Of a stretch of 64,000 nucleotides of DNA, positions 1 through 14,400 are shown piece by piece. A model generated the notes under the pieces. The model did no database searches. It was not told where the DNA came from and worked only from the letters and a program-made list of their open reading frames with translations. Both the position numbers and the translations under genes were made by a program. The first letter of the stretch is position 1. Each line of letters starts with the position of its first letter. The stretch comes from Euwallacea fornicatus (lineage: Eukaryota > Arthropoda > Insecta > Coleoptera > Curculionidae): assembly GCF_040115645.1 (NCBI RefSeq), contig NC_089552.1, forward strand, positions 5,022,001 to 5,086,000. Direction: 5' to 3'.

Positions 1-2913
1 TTGTCTCAACTGTTACATTATTTTTAATGTAAGTATTAACTGGTGCAATTCTCCCGGTGTTGAGCATGATGCTTTGATAAACTAATGCCTACTACAAGCT
101 ATGCTTAAATTAAATTAAAGTTCTTTCAATTATTGTTCATTGCTCATAACATTCCTTCCAAAACATTTATAGATATTGTTCTATTCTGACAGTTTATAGC
201 ATCTATAATATGTTCGACAATCCCAGTTCCAGCTGGAGCTTTCATTCCCGTGTTCAAAATTGGAGCAGCCATCGGAAGAATAGTTGGAGAACTTATGCAC
301 ATGTGGTTTCCTCATGGTAAATGCTTTCCTACATTTTCCCTCCATAAAATAGTCAATTTGCGAATCCTAACAGGAATGAGATATGGGGGTAACACATCAT
401 TTATAATACCAGGTGGCTACGCCACTGTCGGAGCAGCTGCGTTCTCAGGTTCTGTGACCCATACAATTTCAGTCTCTGTGATAGTTTTCGAAATGACTGG
501 CCAAATATCTCATATTATCCCTATTATGATAGCTGTCCTTATATCGAATGCCATAGCCAGTTTACTAGCTCCTAGTATGTATGACAGTATTATCTTGATT
601 AAGAAACTGCCGTATCTGCCTGACTTGTTACCTAGTAGTAGTGGTAAGTACTTTAGAAGAGCATAGGAGTTAAGCTAATATATGAAATTTTGCTTAAAAT
701 AGGAATGTATAACGTGTATGTGGAAGATTTTATGGTGAGAGACGTAAAATATATATTCCATGGAATGACCTATGAGGAACTGAAGCAGTTACTGAAGGAA
801 AATAGGAAACTACAGAGTTTCCCTCTTGTAGATAAGCCTGACAGTATGATCTTGTTGGGAAGTATACAGAGACTTCAACTGATTCAGGTTAGTACCCAAA
901 ATACTTGCATATAAAGCTGTAGTTATCACTTTGACATATTGCTATATAGTTGCTATATATATGCTATATAGTTGATAGAGAAACATATTGGAAGGGAAAG
1001 AAGATTGCAAGTGGCAGCCATACGGAAGAGAGAAGCCGAAGAAAAAGCCAGGGAAGAAGCTCTCCGCCAAATTGAAGAAAGAAAACGACGCCCATCCCGG
1101 TTTCAAGTTACACCTGCTCCTGATACATTGGAAAGACAACTTCCTGAGAACAATTTGGAACCTCATCAGGTAGAAATTGATCCTACGAAAGTATTCGCAG
1201 TACTATAAATACGTGCAATTCCGGTTTAATAAGAGAAAGGGAGCGAAATTAGATGACGGCAGGCCAAGGACAGCGGAATTTCCTGGGCGGCGGTTTTTCT
1301 TGGGGGGTAAGGGAAAGATGATTAAAAATTTCGCCCAGGGAATCAGATATGACAAAGCTCGAGTTGAATACATAAGTTAACTCGTTTATAATAACCCGAA
1401 TTTAAAATCACAGACAACCTAAATAAAAAACGAACTTACTAAACTCACAGTCAAAACATAGCTCGATACCACAAACATCGCGTTGAGCATCTATATAGGC
1501 TAATTCAACTAGAACTCTTTCTTTGTCTATCTAATATAGGCGACAGAGAGTTTTATATACTTTTTTATTTCTATTTCTCAATAGTTTTTGCAAATTATAT
1601 CTTAATAAACTAGAAATTAAGTTTTCATGGCTCAATTTGTATAGCAAGTAAAGAATATAATCACTCGGTTGTAACACTAAAAAGAAGCACAATTATAATT
1701 CACTTGCGTTAAGTTTGCAACGATTATGAAGTTCTCCGTTATTCATCCGTAAATTACTAATTCGGTTAAAACTTAATAACTGCAGGTGTGCCGAAAAGGA
1801 GATCTCCGCATGTGCAGAATAAAGATACCCATAACGGGGATTAACGATAATAATTTAAAGATAACGTTTGATTGATAACCTGAACTCTTGATCACGAGAT
1901 CTAGAACACACTGTATATTTTTTGTGTTGCAGCACACTTACACACCAAACTTTGGTACGCAACCAAGAAAATCTATTCTCAAGAAGACCAACTCTTTTAC
2001 TTTAAAAGGGTTTTCTCCCTTTATGAATACCAGCCCAGGAAGCACTCCTTATACCACAGTAACAGGAGCTGAAAGTAGGATTCGACATGCGTTTGAGGCC
2101 ATTTTCAGGTAGTTTCAAACATTATCTAATATCCCAATATTTGGTTTATCTTGGGCTTTTTGAATTTGAGAATTAAGATGTAAATTTATGTGGTTTATGT
2201 GTTTGATAATTATTGTTTAGAATTAATGATTTTTGAGCCAATCTAGCCGACTAAGCTTTCGAGCCAACTAATAAATTTATATCGTTTCAGAAAATCTGCC
2301 CAACTGCAAGACGTCTCAAACGGCGAAAGTCAGCAAGTATTGGACAATCCCAGTAGCTTCGACAGTAAACCCCGAATCGTACCCACAAGTCCTACAACTT
2401 CTAAGAAAGTTCAGCTGGTAAATATTTTGTGAAGTCTATTTTCACAACGTTACACTATTAATGATTACTTACTCAAGCCCCGGGAACGAGTTTGCGATAT
2501 GAGCACTGAAGACCAAAAGAATTGGGAGGACGAGGAAATGCGTCAGCCAGTGGACTTCACTTTCTGCCACATCGATCCTGCTCCTTTCCAGCTAGTCGAA
2601 AGGACTTCACTTTTAAAGGTTCATTCCCTCTTTTCTATGGTCGGCGTCAATCATGCCTACGTTACAGCCATTGGTGAGAATGTCCCAGTTTTCCATAAAC
2701 AATTTTAGGAAAGAAGCACTGTAATTTAACATTTTAGGGAAATTGGTGGGTGTAGTGGGGCTGAAAGAACTTAGGAAAGCTATTGAAGACGCGAACAGTG
2801 GAAACTTGCCTCAGCACGCAGAAGCAAATGAGACTGGAACGGTTACTGTTAATGATATTAAAGAACCTTTAGAAGAAGTAGATGCCAGTACGCAGTTGGT
2901 GTCGAAAGTTTGA
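1..2913 (+). CDS. ClC-a: ClC-2/ClC-a type voltage-gated chloride channel, C-terminal part (5' end outside window)
   Basis: Plasma-membrane chloride channel of the ClC-1/2/K branch. Exons read from the sequence: 1-28 (frame from base 2), 193-316, 374-643, 703-887, 972-1169, 1933-2108, 2291-2417, 2478-2673 and 2738-2913, all GT-AG with matching phases. The visible protein starts in the membrane domain. The GxFxP chloride-site motif (GAFIPVF, near 227-247) is followed by GAAIGRIVGE, the helix N-Q stretch IIPGGYATVGAAAFSG, and the pore tyrosine region PSMYDSIILIKKLPYLPDL at helix R. The cytosolic tail carries CBS1 (about 706-990), a charged linker with KSILKKTNSF and PYTTVTGAE, and CBS2 (DPAPFQLVE...HAYVTAIG...LVGVVGLKELRKAIE). 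These CBS2 residues are diagnostic of ClC-1/2. The stop is TGA 2911-2913. The selectivity motifs of the first half and the gating glutamate lie upstream of the window. Assignment to the family is firm; orthology to fly ClC-a is inferred from the linker and CBS2. Confidence 0.95.
1170..1932 (+). other. ClC-a intron, no gene seen
   Basis: Longest intron of the visible part of the channel gene. It contains only AT-rich sequence and a short imperfect inverted repeat (about 1278-1290 against 1331-1345, core CCTGGGCG). I see no exon or mobile-element end in it. Confidence 0.6.
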
Positions 2914-3705
2914 AGAAATATCACTTAAATTTAAGGAACTATTTTTATATATTATGTACTCTATTTATTCAGAGAACTTCATATTAATTGTTAAGGGAGG
3001 GAGAAAATCCTTATGAAACGTGAAAATGAGAATATATGTAAGTGCTGAGATATTAAGGATCGTTACTTTTAGATTTTTTTGTCGCAAATAATGCAAAATG
3101 CAGTGAAGAAAAGCATCTTCACCAAGTTAAATTAAATTTATTTCCCTTAAACCTAATTTAGCCAGTTAAGACTCAATTTAAATGTAAAGATTAAACCACA
3201 TTAAAAGACCTTACAATACAGCTGAATTTCTCAGCAACATACAAACTTGCGGCTCTATGAAGATCCTTTACAGCGAAATAACAGCCTTATATTTAGCTAC
3301 AAAAGGCCTTCATTGTATCATACGTTTGTATTTGCGGGGATATTGTGGTACCAAGTTGTGCGATTATCTATATAACATTCAAGTCCTATGTATAGGAATT
3401 GTATGTACTGTATTGCGATCTACTATGTCACAATTCATTGTGTTCTTATATCTAGATTCGTGAGCTTTACTCAGATTAGTTTTTAATGCTTTTGGCTCCT
3501 ATTGGTCCGATACTGGTGATATTGCATTACCTACATATATTGTCACACATAGTTGTAAAATTATCAAAAAAGCAGTAATGAAATTTAATTACTGAAAAAA
3601 GTAGGCAACCTTACGCCATAAAAATTACCTATGAGATTTAATCACGATTTGCATAAATTGTTCAACAACATATATTACATTCCAAATAAAAGGCAATAAA
3701 ATACG
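2914..3705 (+). other. 3' UTR of ClC-a
   Basis: AT-rich non-coding sequence from the stop codon to the first paired canonical poly(A) signals. No conserved open frame continues through it. The end point is inferred from the signals only. Confidence 0.5.
3685..3700 (+). terminator. Tandem poly(A) signals for ClC-a
   Basis: Two AATAAA hexamers, at 3685-3690 and 3695-3700, about 770 nt after the stop codon. They are the first doubled canonical signals downstream of the gene. Cleavage would follow some 10-30 nt later. Confidence 0.45.
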
Positions 3706-5415
3706 TATATAAAATTGTTAACAAATTTAGATAAGTAGGTAGGTAGGTATTTCTATATCTGTAGTTCAGGAAGTTAATAACCCGTAACTATATCCAAAAC
3801 TCAGTTCATTCAGTCGGGTTGGGTACGGTGGGCACGAAAATGTCTTAACAAAAATTAAAGGTAATTAATATCGTCACCAAGTTAGGATACTTAGGGGTTG
3901 GTTCCAGCGGTACAATACACGGTACTTTACCTATAGGAACGGGCACCATATTTCGTATCCTGTGTAAGAGATCTTAGGTCGCTTTGCTACTTTATTGAGT
4001 TTTTAACCTTTGGACAATCAGTGCAGAATAAATACTTATTACTTAGGTCCTGGAACAGTATTTATATAAACCGAAAAAAAATATATGGCAAAAGCGTCTT
4101 ACATGTTGCGCCCTCTATGTGCAGAATTGAGTACTGAAACGCTGTATTTTTTTTTGATGGGGACGCGACCCCGGGGATATAAAATCTTGCTAGAAGACGA
4201 TACTGGTACCCGTACAACCAGCCTGTGTGGGGTTTCACCCACTAAAAAACCCCGTAATTTCAGAGAATATTGAGTGAGCTCGAAAATTCTCAATCGTGCT
4301 TTTTGGGTCGCTTTTGTTTTGAGTTGTTCAATTATCAGAGTCAAATGGTACATCTGCTCTTTGCTCTGTAAAATGAAACGCTGTAAGCCGCTGCCACGCT
4401 ATTTATACAGCGTTAACACTATTTACAAGCATATGTATAGGGAGTCCCAAATTAATGATACACAATTTCTCCGCAACCCGCCTCCGTAAAAATAATTAAC
4501 AAATAATCAAATCTACTGAATCGAAACGCAGAGTGGTAAAGTCTAAAATCATTTTTCAATTCTTTAAAACCTAAAAATACATATAATTTTGTTAATTTAC
4601 CGAACAAACATATTTGAGAATGCCTACGAAAAATATATGAGTTTTACTCTAAAAAGTGTGAGAAAATCTTTTTTTTGACTCGCAATTTCTATACAAAACG
4701 GCATAAAAAATTATGAGCTTTAAAATTGAACGAAAATGTTGCCGATAACGCTCTTTTCAATCTACCTCGAAGTTTCAATATTCTAACTCTCCACTTGACA
4801 AAAACCCCAAGATTTATGTCTTGTAAAAAAAAGCTGTTTTCCATTTTTATCCTTATTAAAAAATTTTTAATTAATTTTAAAATTTCAACCCCTGTATCTC
4901 GGTTATTATCAATTTTTGGAAATAGATAAATGACGTTATTCTTTATTATCTTCACACATGAAGACTGCTATGATTGGACACTATTAACTATGGGGCATCC
5001 AGTAAGCTGTAATACTGGTTGCATATCAGCGCGTATTGGCTCTATCAGCAACTTTCCTAACAATTCGGTATTGAAGGAAATCTCGATTATCTTATCTCTT
5101 TCTGATATGTGACGCTCCTGTTAATCTGTTTCTCTTTTGTCAGCTGGGTCCCTAGTACGTTCGTTATAACTTGACGAGGTATCTTATATGTGGTTTTTCT
5201 TTTTTATATCTAATAATTTAAAAAATTACAACATCAATCAATTGTTTGCAATCAATATAACTAAAATGAACTAAAATAAAAAACTAATAATAAATATAAA
5301 CTAGAACTAAAACTTCCGAAAATTACTAAGTGACTCTAGAATCAAGAAAACCGAACGATACAAACAAATGAATTTAAATTCAAAATCCAATATGGCCGTA
5401 TTTGTGTGCTAACCT
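3706..5415. other. Intergenic region between ClC-a and Wdr62 leader
   Basis: Mostly AT-rich. It holds a short GTAG tetranucleotide run near 3735-3750. A GC-richer island at about 4140-4270 includes a TATA-like GATATAAAA, and could be part of an old LTR or promoter. Open frames across the island on both strands show no recognisable protein. Confidence 0.4.
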
Positions 5416-5498
5416 TCAGCTGTGAAAAGTGTTTCGTGTTTTGTGTGTTTTTAAACTGTCTAAGGAAACTTAAGGAAATTGAGCACTTCTCAAACTAG
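5416..5498 (+). promoter_or_regulatory. Candidate transcription start and non-coding leader exon of Wdr62
   Basis: An arthropod initiator-like TCAGC (5416-5420) is followed by a GT-rich leader and a consensus 5' splice donor (AG|GTATGT, exon end 5498). No ATG lies between initiator and donor. The next acceptor on this strand that leads into a good start codon is at 15794. Assignment to Wdr62 is an inference from order and strand; no TATA box or clear downstream element supports it. Confidence 0.3.
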
Positions 5499-8400
5499 GT
5501 ATGTTTATTTTCATAATTTTCAACAATTTGTTATATATTTTTACATTTACTAAACTCTATAAATCCGTCACTAAATTAGAAAAAAATCGATTGAGGTTAG
5601 GTGCAAGTCTGCCTAGAATCTGGAATATTTACCTATTTATTTGAGTCGCCAATCTAAACTTTTAATTGAACTAAAAAGTAAGATTGAACGAAAATTCATT
5701 TTTTAACTAATGGTTAATATGTAATTCTTGCTAACTCGATTAGAAACAAGGCTGAGAGCCAAGTTAGGATCTTTGTTAGAATCCCAGTTTTTTGAAAACT
5801 ACGGAACATAAATCTTGTGTTTTGATATTGAGCCCAATACATGCTTACAGGAATATTTATCTTGTGATTTACCTCATTTAATTGGTACTAAATTAAACAG
5901 TATATACCTATTTTTTAAGTAAAGGGTTCATCAAGTACTTCTTGGTCAAAGGTGCTATGGGTTGTAAACATTACTTGTGTATCTTAACTTAAGTCATTGT
6001 TAACAGGTTGACAAGAGACATGTCAAAGCCAATGCCAAATTTAATGCGAAACTTAGTTACTACATACACCTACTAAACAAAATTTGTTTAAATACAAACA
6101 CTATTGACCAGGAATTTCTTTATACATTTCTTACTGATTCATACCTTATATGATTATGTGCAGGATTGCCAAATTTGTATTCTTTTGTTTTTTGGAAAGA
6201 TTTGAAAAAGTTTGACGTTTATTATTTTTGATGACATCTCATATCTTTGTTGAAACTAAGAACTAACAATTTGTACTATCTTAAAACTTTTTTTTAAACG
6301 CTTTGATTAGTGTGACATAATATGAACATTTTTGATAATAAATTATTATTCCGCTTATAACACAGTTCTGTGTTTTTAACTTTATCTTCATTCACAGATG
6401 AGGAGTAATCCTTAAAATATACATAGATACTTCGAGACATTCAGAGGTATTACAAGTTTTTTGAGGTATGTCTGAAGTTCATAGTGTTTGGTGTTCTCAA
6501 ACAATTTTGCAGTATTTTCAAGATAGTTACAAAGTATTTCAGCATAAAAAAATTTCATCAGCAATCTACCCCTTGGTTTTAGATGACACTTTTTTTTATT
6601 AGAAATGGGGTCAGTTGGATTATAGGTCACAAAAAAAATTGGAATTAATGCTATGACCTGTGAAAATGCTATTAAAAAATAGCTCAGAATTTTGTAGCTC
6701 TATTTGGTGTTTATTTTGACCAATAATAATAATTTTAATAAATTCTACTGGACATGCCAACATTCTATTAAATACTTTTTCTATGATTTCCTACAAATTT
6801 TGACCCATCATGAAACAACACATTCCATAACATGCCACCTCTAAATGTAAACATACAACTTATTTGAGTTTTGATTAAATGTAAATTTTATGAGAAAAAT
6901 ATTTGTATTAGCCAATTAGGCAAGATATGTCTATACTAGTAACTCAGCTTTTATATATTTTAAATGTTTTCAAAACAGCTAAAAGTTGTTAATGTGGGAA
7001 GTAAACATACAGCAAAACGTCAGGCTATTATATGTCAAAAGTAAGGTCAAAAATCATGGCCTAATTGGCTATTATGATGATAGATCCTCAACAACGGCCA
7101 ATATGACAACATAACTGTCATTTTATAAAAATAAATAATAACTTAATTGGCATTGAAACAATACAAATAGCCACAAAGAGTTAATTAGTTGGGTGGTTTG
7201 TGTAACGGGTTTTCGGGGTAACTTATTTTTGTAATTAGTGTAACGTGTTCTGTTATTTGGTTAAAAGTAATAAACTTTAACATTTGAAATTTGTAGCTAT
7301 AATACTGCTTTTCCACTTTAAAAATCGGCTCTCTTTTGGAACTAAGCAACATTGGATATCTCCCAAGTAGTAAATAATATCTTGTGCAGTTTTATTATTT
7401 CATATGTTGGGTCCTTTTCAAAAAAATTTGAATTATTTTGTGTGGGCGAAGATCAGTTGGACTTGGTATCCATTGATATTTCAAGTATGTAGTAATTACC
7501 ATTTGTAGAAAAGAAGCTGAACTAAAAAATATCATGGTTAAAAAAAAACATCATCTTTTAAAAATTAATGATTTACAAAATTTAATATATATACAATGTG
7601 CTCCAAAGTGGGAATGAATGTTTTGGGAACATATATACACAATTAAATGGACAATGCAGAAAATGTTAAAAATTCTATAGTAGCTAGAAGGTTCTGGAGG
7701 ACACAATTAAGTTAAAATATGGCCATAAGCGTCTAGAGTTTAAGCCCTGCCCCAGTAACATCCATTTATTTTCCATTTTTAATATTTATTGTAAACTATT
7801 AAATCTTACATGTCAATAAATTGTTTACATCACAATTTCATAAAGGTCTCTGCGCTTAATGTTATTAGGAAAATTTAAAGAAAAAGTAATATTATGTAAT
7901 CAATACATGAGTCGTTTTTGCGATATGACACTGTGTTTAGCATTGCACTTATACGACGCCAGCAGTGAATGGCCAAATCGATTTTTACTCTAACCCTTAA
8001 AGTAACATCTTATGCGCATATTTATATATAAAAAATTTTAAACTTTATTGACGATTCAAAGTGGATAGAACATTTTTTACCCAACTTGGACAACCACTTT
8101 ACCTTGTGGACGGAATAAATGAGTATTATGCTTGGTTATAGAAGTATAAGTATTTTGCAGTATGTGCGCTAAAGGGGTACACATATTTACCGTCGGAATA
8201 TAGGTCGAAGTCTTTGTATATCCAAAAATAGGCTTAATCCTTTAATACAATATGAGAGTATAGTTCCTTGCAAAACACATATAATAGGAATATATATGTG
8301 AGCATTCTTTGTCCATGTTGAAACAATTAATCAATTATCCGAAAATATCATGGTGTTCTGGCTCTAAATTCCTCCCAAGATAAGTGCGAGAAAATGGTAA

Positions 8401-11400
8401 AAGGGCTGTCATGAATCTCTTTGCATTTCTTGTTTATATTAAGACCATTAATTGGCATTATCTGAAAGTGGTACAGGCCTTTGGTATCAAACTCTTCCCC
8501 AGATTAACGTGGGAAGAGAGGGTTGTTTATAAATTCCTTTCGCGTAGGTGAGAATGACGTTTAGGGGTTTGGTACCCGTGCGAAAAAAGGTGGACAGCCC
8601 TTCCATTTTATCGGTTCTCAAAAAAGAGGGGATATATTCTGTGTATGGATACCGGGTGGTATCGGGATTCCATTTTTGGTTCACGGAGAATAAAGAAGTG
8701 CTCTGGAAATTGTGTTTTTCTCTCCGCCCTTGAACCTCGAATCTTACATATATGTATATAAACCTTATTAAACCCTGTCAATATCAGATCTTGCCGTAAA
8801 GCCTCGTTAAAGTATTTTAAAACTGGGTTTAAATAATATTTATCTATTATAAATCAAGTTACACCTTGAATTTGCCTGAACCTTTTTTCTCGGATTTCAT
8901 CTAATTAAGTAATACACTTTTTTAATATCTTATGTTTTAATTTAAAATAAATAAGTCCTGTAAAATTCTGGCAAAACCAGGTCTGGTATCATTAAAAATA
9001 GGAGTGGGTTCGCTTAAAAAAATCACATTTTCCTAACGGCATTAATGGACAAATTTAGGTTGGAATTTTGGAATAAACTTGGGAACAATAAGACTCACAA
9101 AGGAAACTCTCTTGTTGTGCGAAGGCTTCTTTCAAACTGCTTTCATAAGATAATTAAGAACTTATTATTAAAGATATTTCAATAAAAATACGTATATGCG
9201 AAAGGTTTTTCGAATTTTTGGCCACCGCTGATTTCACTAGAGCAACATTAATTATTAAGTAAAATTTGCTGTAATATTCATTTGCTTAACGTCAACATCA
9301 TCGCTAGTAAGTAATATGCTCTTAAATAGACGCTTTGTCAGGAAAATATTATAAATTGCATGAATAATAGTTTCTTCAAGATTTATCTTACAATCAGTAA
9401 ATAACACATATATAATAAATGATCATTCCTTAATGCTCGCAAATCGAAGTTAACTGTAAAATTAGCATTCCACGGCAATCATCAGGATATAAATGATGCA
9501 AATTGTTTTTAAGAGAGATGTAAGGTTCAACTTCAAGTTACGTGTAATACTTAATTATAAGGAAATTAATTGTTTACAAATATTCTCACAAATATGTTTT
9601 ATGCTTTTAATTTAACTCTGCCTATAAAAACAAATAAAGGTCCAATCCAACAATGCAACAAATATTTATTGTTTTTATGGTTACTGCAATGGAATATGTC
9701 GGCAATGCATACGAGGAATCAAGAAAGATACCTACTATGGCATTAGCAGCATTATTCAGCTTTTGCCAAATATTTTACAAGATTGCGAAAAGCAGGCAAT
9801 GCTGGTGCAGTTGTCGATTTAAATTTGATGTTAAAATCTACAACGTGATTTTTTTTTCAGTAGCAACCTCCTTTTAACAAAGGTCATGGAAATTTCAAGG
9901 CACTGTGTTTCGCTCTTTTTTCCCCCAGGCATGCCAAGTCATGAACAGAGTGATATCTTTTCCAGGGCTCCGTTTTATTCTGGCGAATTTTTTTGGCGCA
10001 GCACTATTGCACAATCTTTGAAAAAAGAAATAATTCCTTCTGCACTATAGAACCTGTTTTGTCACGAGCACTTTTTTTGCATTTAACAGTTTTCTAAAGA
10101 TTTTCGAAAATGCATGAGTAGTTTCAATAAAAGATGTTCTATACCTAGCTCCAACCATTGAATCCTTTGTTTCTACTGTGTTTTTACTGCTTTCTTACAA
10201 CTTTTTTTGTAGAAACGCTAAAATGTGACGAGTTCCATATATCCATATTAGTATCTACAAAATGAAATTTAACATTATGAGATATTCTCTCTAGAAAGGT
10301 GAATACGATAAATTCCCTGGATTCCCTATAAAAGTAAACGTAAGCGATGTAATTAGTAGTTACGAAGACGAGTGCTAACACACGCGTGTGTTAGGAATCC
10401 CAAAATAGGTGTTAGGGAAAACAATTGAATCTCGGGCACATCATAATAAACTATCCGGGCGAATGCACTGGTAATATACCATTGTCGTATTACTGAATGA
10501 GGCAAAATATATCGCTACCAATAACTTAGATCGATTTTTTACTCGGCTATGCATCGTCAAAAAGATCGTCCTCACCACATCTACCAAAGTAGTATTTAGT
10601 GCACTTGAGCTAAATTCTTTACTGTTTGTTATTGCAGAAAAAAAAATCCATGCACACATGAACAACATGTTTTTCGAACTTCCATGAACCTTTCGAAAAA
10701 TTTTACCAAACATTTAACAAGGATAGTGCATTAAGGCGAAGGCCGATAAACTGCAATGAACCACGATTATTTGCAGAATTTATCCACCTTTGAAACTTAT
10801 CTATAATGATTAGGTGTGTATGTTGGCAGGCGTTATTAAAACAGGGTTATTGCCCCGCCATTCCTACTGGTTATTTCAACCTGCACTTTCGATTAATATA
10901 ATTTGCAGGGGTGACCTGCTCCCTCGATTTTTCAACCCTTAGTGTCCACAATAGTTTGGCCCTGCCTAAATGTTGCATGTTTCCATTAACACGACTCGTC
11001 GCGTAGAACCTTATACTGATGTTTACGTTGTAAAAGGGTAAACGGCGCTGCATATTAGCTTTATTATCAATGACGCATTAGCTCTATTATCAATGATGTA
11101 TTAGCTCTACTTTCATGGAAGCTACGTCCAGGGTAAATTTTATTTTCCTAATGCAGCTTTGGAGTATGTGCATATTAAGTTGAGGTTAGAGTTAAATAGA
11201 AAATATTTTATAAAGGACAATAATTTCTCTACATGGATTCGAATAAGCATTGAAACAATCTTAAGGCTTATTCCATGCAAATTGTGCATTACGCATAAGT
11301 TGTTCATATTTTTAGGTCACCGATAAAGCTATGGGTAGTAACAACAGCATGAGCAATTATGCACAGAGATAAATAAAACTTAATCCGAATTACCATTTGT

Positions 11401-14400
11401 AACCAAGGTTGCGAACACGATTCTATAGTATATGGAAATGTCGTTTGCTTTATTGTTTATTTATTTCCTTGGCTATTAAGTCTCGTGGTGAAAATCTTAC
11501 TACCGACATTAATCATTTATGGTTTCATATCCAAAAGGGATATTTTAGAATTACCTAAGGGTATAAACCAATTGTATGATATAATGATGTTACAGTTAAT
11601 TGACCAAAGCACATGGAGCCGGGTCATTAAATAGTAATGGGTAAAGTTAGAAGTTTCGGTATGGCCTTTTGCATAAACCGTGACTTTGCCTCCTGTTTAA
11701 TCGTACAGACTACAGATATTTAAGATGTAAAATAACTACTTAAAACATGTTGCAAATCGCCATTATGGAATGATTTTCTGCAGTTCATCGACATTTGCTA
11801 GCCGCAAATGCCTATGTAGATTGAAATAGATCAGCGAAAATGTCAGGGACAAATCTGTATCAATGAGAATTGACATTTGTTGTATGACTGTAGGATTGCA
11901 GTGATTGTTACTATAAGTAAACTGTTAAATACATATAAAGCGACAGATATATTTTATATGGAATACAGATTTACTTAACGTTCGAATAAATAATTAAGTT
12001 TTTATTGTAGGTGAACTGTGTCAAGATAAAATTCTCAACGATTTCATATTAAAACATATAATTCTCTTATGATTCCAGAGTTATTTCATGAAAATTGGAA
12101 TTTGGTCAACGATTAATCTATCAGATTATCATTATTTATTGGATTTCAGAAAATTATAACCATCATAATTGAAAAATAAAATCTACTTGTGTTCCGGTTG
12201 AGCAGAATGCAACTATACCGAGGGGCACGTTAATGACGATCCCTGCAGTATATCTGGACATATATTGATGAAGAAAAGCTATTGTTAGGAATTCTCCCAC
12301 GAGAAATTATTAAAAATAGTTTTCATTTCTACTTTAACTATTGGCAAATTAAAAAAAAACACAAGATCTCCTAAAATGTCACAGTAAATATGCGTACATT
12401 TGTACCCTACACGATTCCTTGAAAAATTATCCATATTTTCACTATTTTGTATAAAAACTTTGTGTTCAAATACAAGTCTATTCACAAGTTTTCTCTGGAG
12501 GGGTATACTTGAAACGCAACTTGAAAAATAGCGGAGCGAAGACACTGTCCCTACTTGCAATCTCCTTATCTATGTCCTTCTGGTCTCGTATGGTGTTACC
12601 TATCCTGATATATACCTCTGAGAGAAATTTTTGCTTTTTCCTTTGGCAATGGAAATTATTCTTGCATGTTTGCGTTTTTTCCTTAGATGTTTCTCTTTGT
12701 GTTGTGGCATTCATACGTATATGGTCATTCTTGGGTATTCGGTCACTTCGTCATTTAGTCTTGACCTTCTATGGCCTTTCCTGTCGTGTTTCTCGCAAGG
12801 GCATTCAGGGGTCACCACGTGGAAGTGCAGATAGGTCTTTGAACCCCTTGTATCTTAACCACCAACCATATCTTATTGAAATGAGGATTCCTAAGGAGAC
12901 TTTCTGATGTACCATCACCATTAATGTGTCAATGTCAATTTAAATTATTGACACGAAATGATAATACCTGACAAAGTTAAACTAAATTGGTAATGTTTGG
13001 TATTGTTGAAATGCAGTGATACGGGTTTTTTAGGAGTTTTGAAAGATGGTTAAAATTTGAAGAGGGTGGTACATGTAATACCATTATCCTCATGCGAGGA
13101 CAAAAACGATTATGTAAACACATTCGTATAAAAACGAGTTTGATTATTAATTAACCTTATATTTTGCGCTATAATGAAATCCTTACGTTACTATGTTAAT
13201 TCAGATAACACAAGAAACTACTCAACAAATATCGGAATCTGCTTAAGGTTAGTAACAAGCATGAAATCTGTTTAGTATTTCCATGAAGCATGAAACGAAA
13301 CTGCATGGTACTTGTTACAAGATGGCTTTTGATTTACCCCATCCAAAAACCATGCAATGATGCCAAATATACGTTTTTCTCAGACGCGCCCAATGTAAAT
13401 CTATACATTTAACGACTATTAATCCTACTTTTATTAAAAATAAACATTACATAAGGACTTTTGATTGTGTTTGTTTACTGCAACACCTATTAATGAGATG
13501 AAAATATATTCAGCAGATTCCAAAATCACTTTGTGTCAAGGTCGTTTAATACTCGTAATTTTTTGTTAATTTCCAAAGTGGACCTCAATCAAGGACTCAT
13601 ATGAGCACATGTTACAAATTCTATTAATTTTGGTACAAAGTTATTGAATTCTCCATTAGGGCAATACAACAAAGGTATTAATGCAAGCAAATCGTCATAA
13701 TGGAGTTACCAATCTTTGATAATTTAGTGATTCATGACTGTTGCGAAAGGCTGACCTATGGAATTAGTGTATTATTTTTAATTAAAAATCTAACATATTT
13801 TTTTATCGCTTTATATGCCTTGCTCATGAAAGTGCTGTCTTTCTTCATTTGATTTTCTTGTTCGTTCCAATTGAAGTTGAAACGAGGAAGTTTAACCGAA
13901 GTTCCTCCATTCAATCATAGTAATGTCCAGTAAATATATATTAGAAACATATTTAAATTTGTCTTATTACCATCTGCCACTTCCTTCCATAGCATGCGTT
14001 AGAACTGGTATTCTTATGTGACACTGAAGACTCCGTTAAGGAAGACAACAGTATAATTATTGTCAATGTTGTATATATTATTGGTTTCATTTATACTGAC
14101 ATCAGAATACTTCATAGACAATGATTATTAAGTTATGCTCAATTGGGCGCAAAATTACTGCTTTCTTTCGTCATATCGCTAAAATAAACGGCCGTCACGC
14201 CTTAAACGTGCATTCCTCATGGGAGGAGAAGCGTATCCTGGGACGTTTGGAGAAAGGGGCACAGACATCGGAAAAAAATCAGTAATCTTTGACTTTCAGA
14301 GAAGTTCTCTTTCTTATGGCCACTCTGAAGTTTCTAAATGCATAAAATGTTGTGTTTTGACGGAGATTTTGACCTATATTGATGTGAAACATCCGGTACT

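Noticed and set aside
12478..12907. Overlapping open frames of 132 residues (plus) and 78 residues (minus)
   Set aside because: No recognisable domain, no splice partners. The plus frame is rich in Phe, Leu and Ser as expected of a reversed repeat; the region is probably an old, unidentified repeat.
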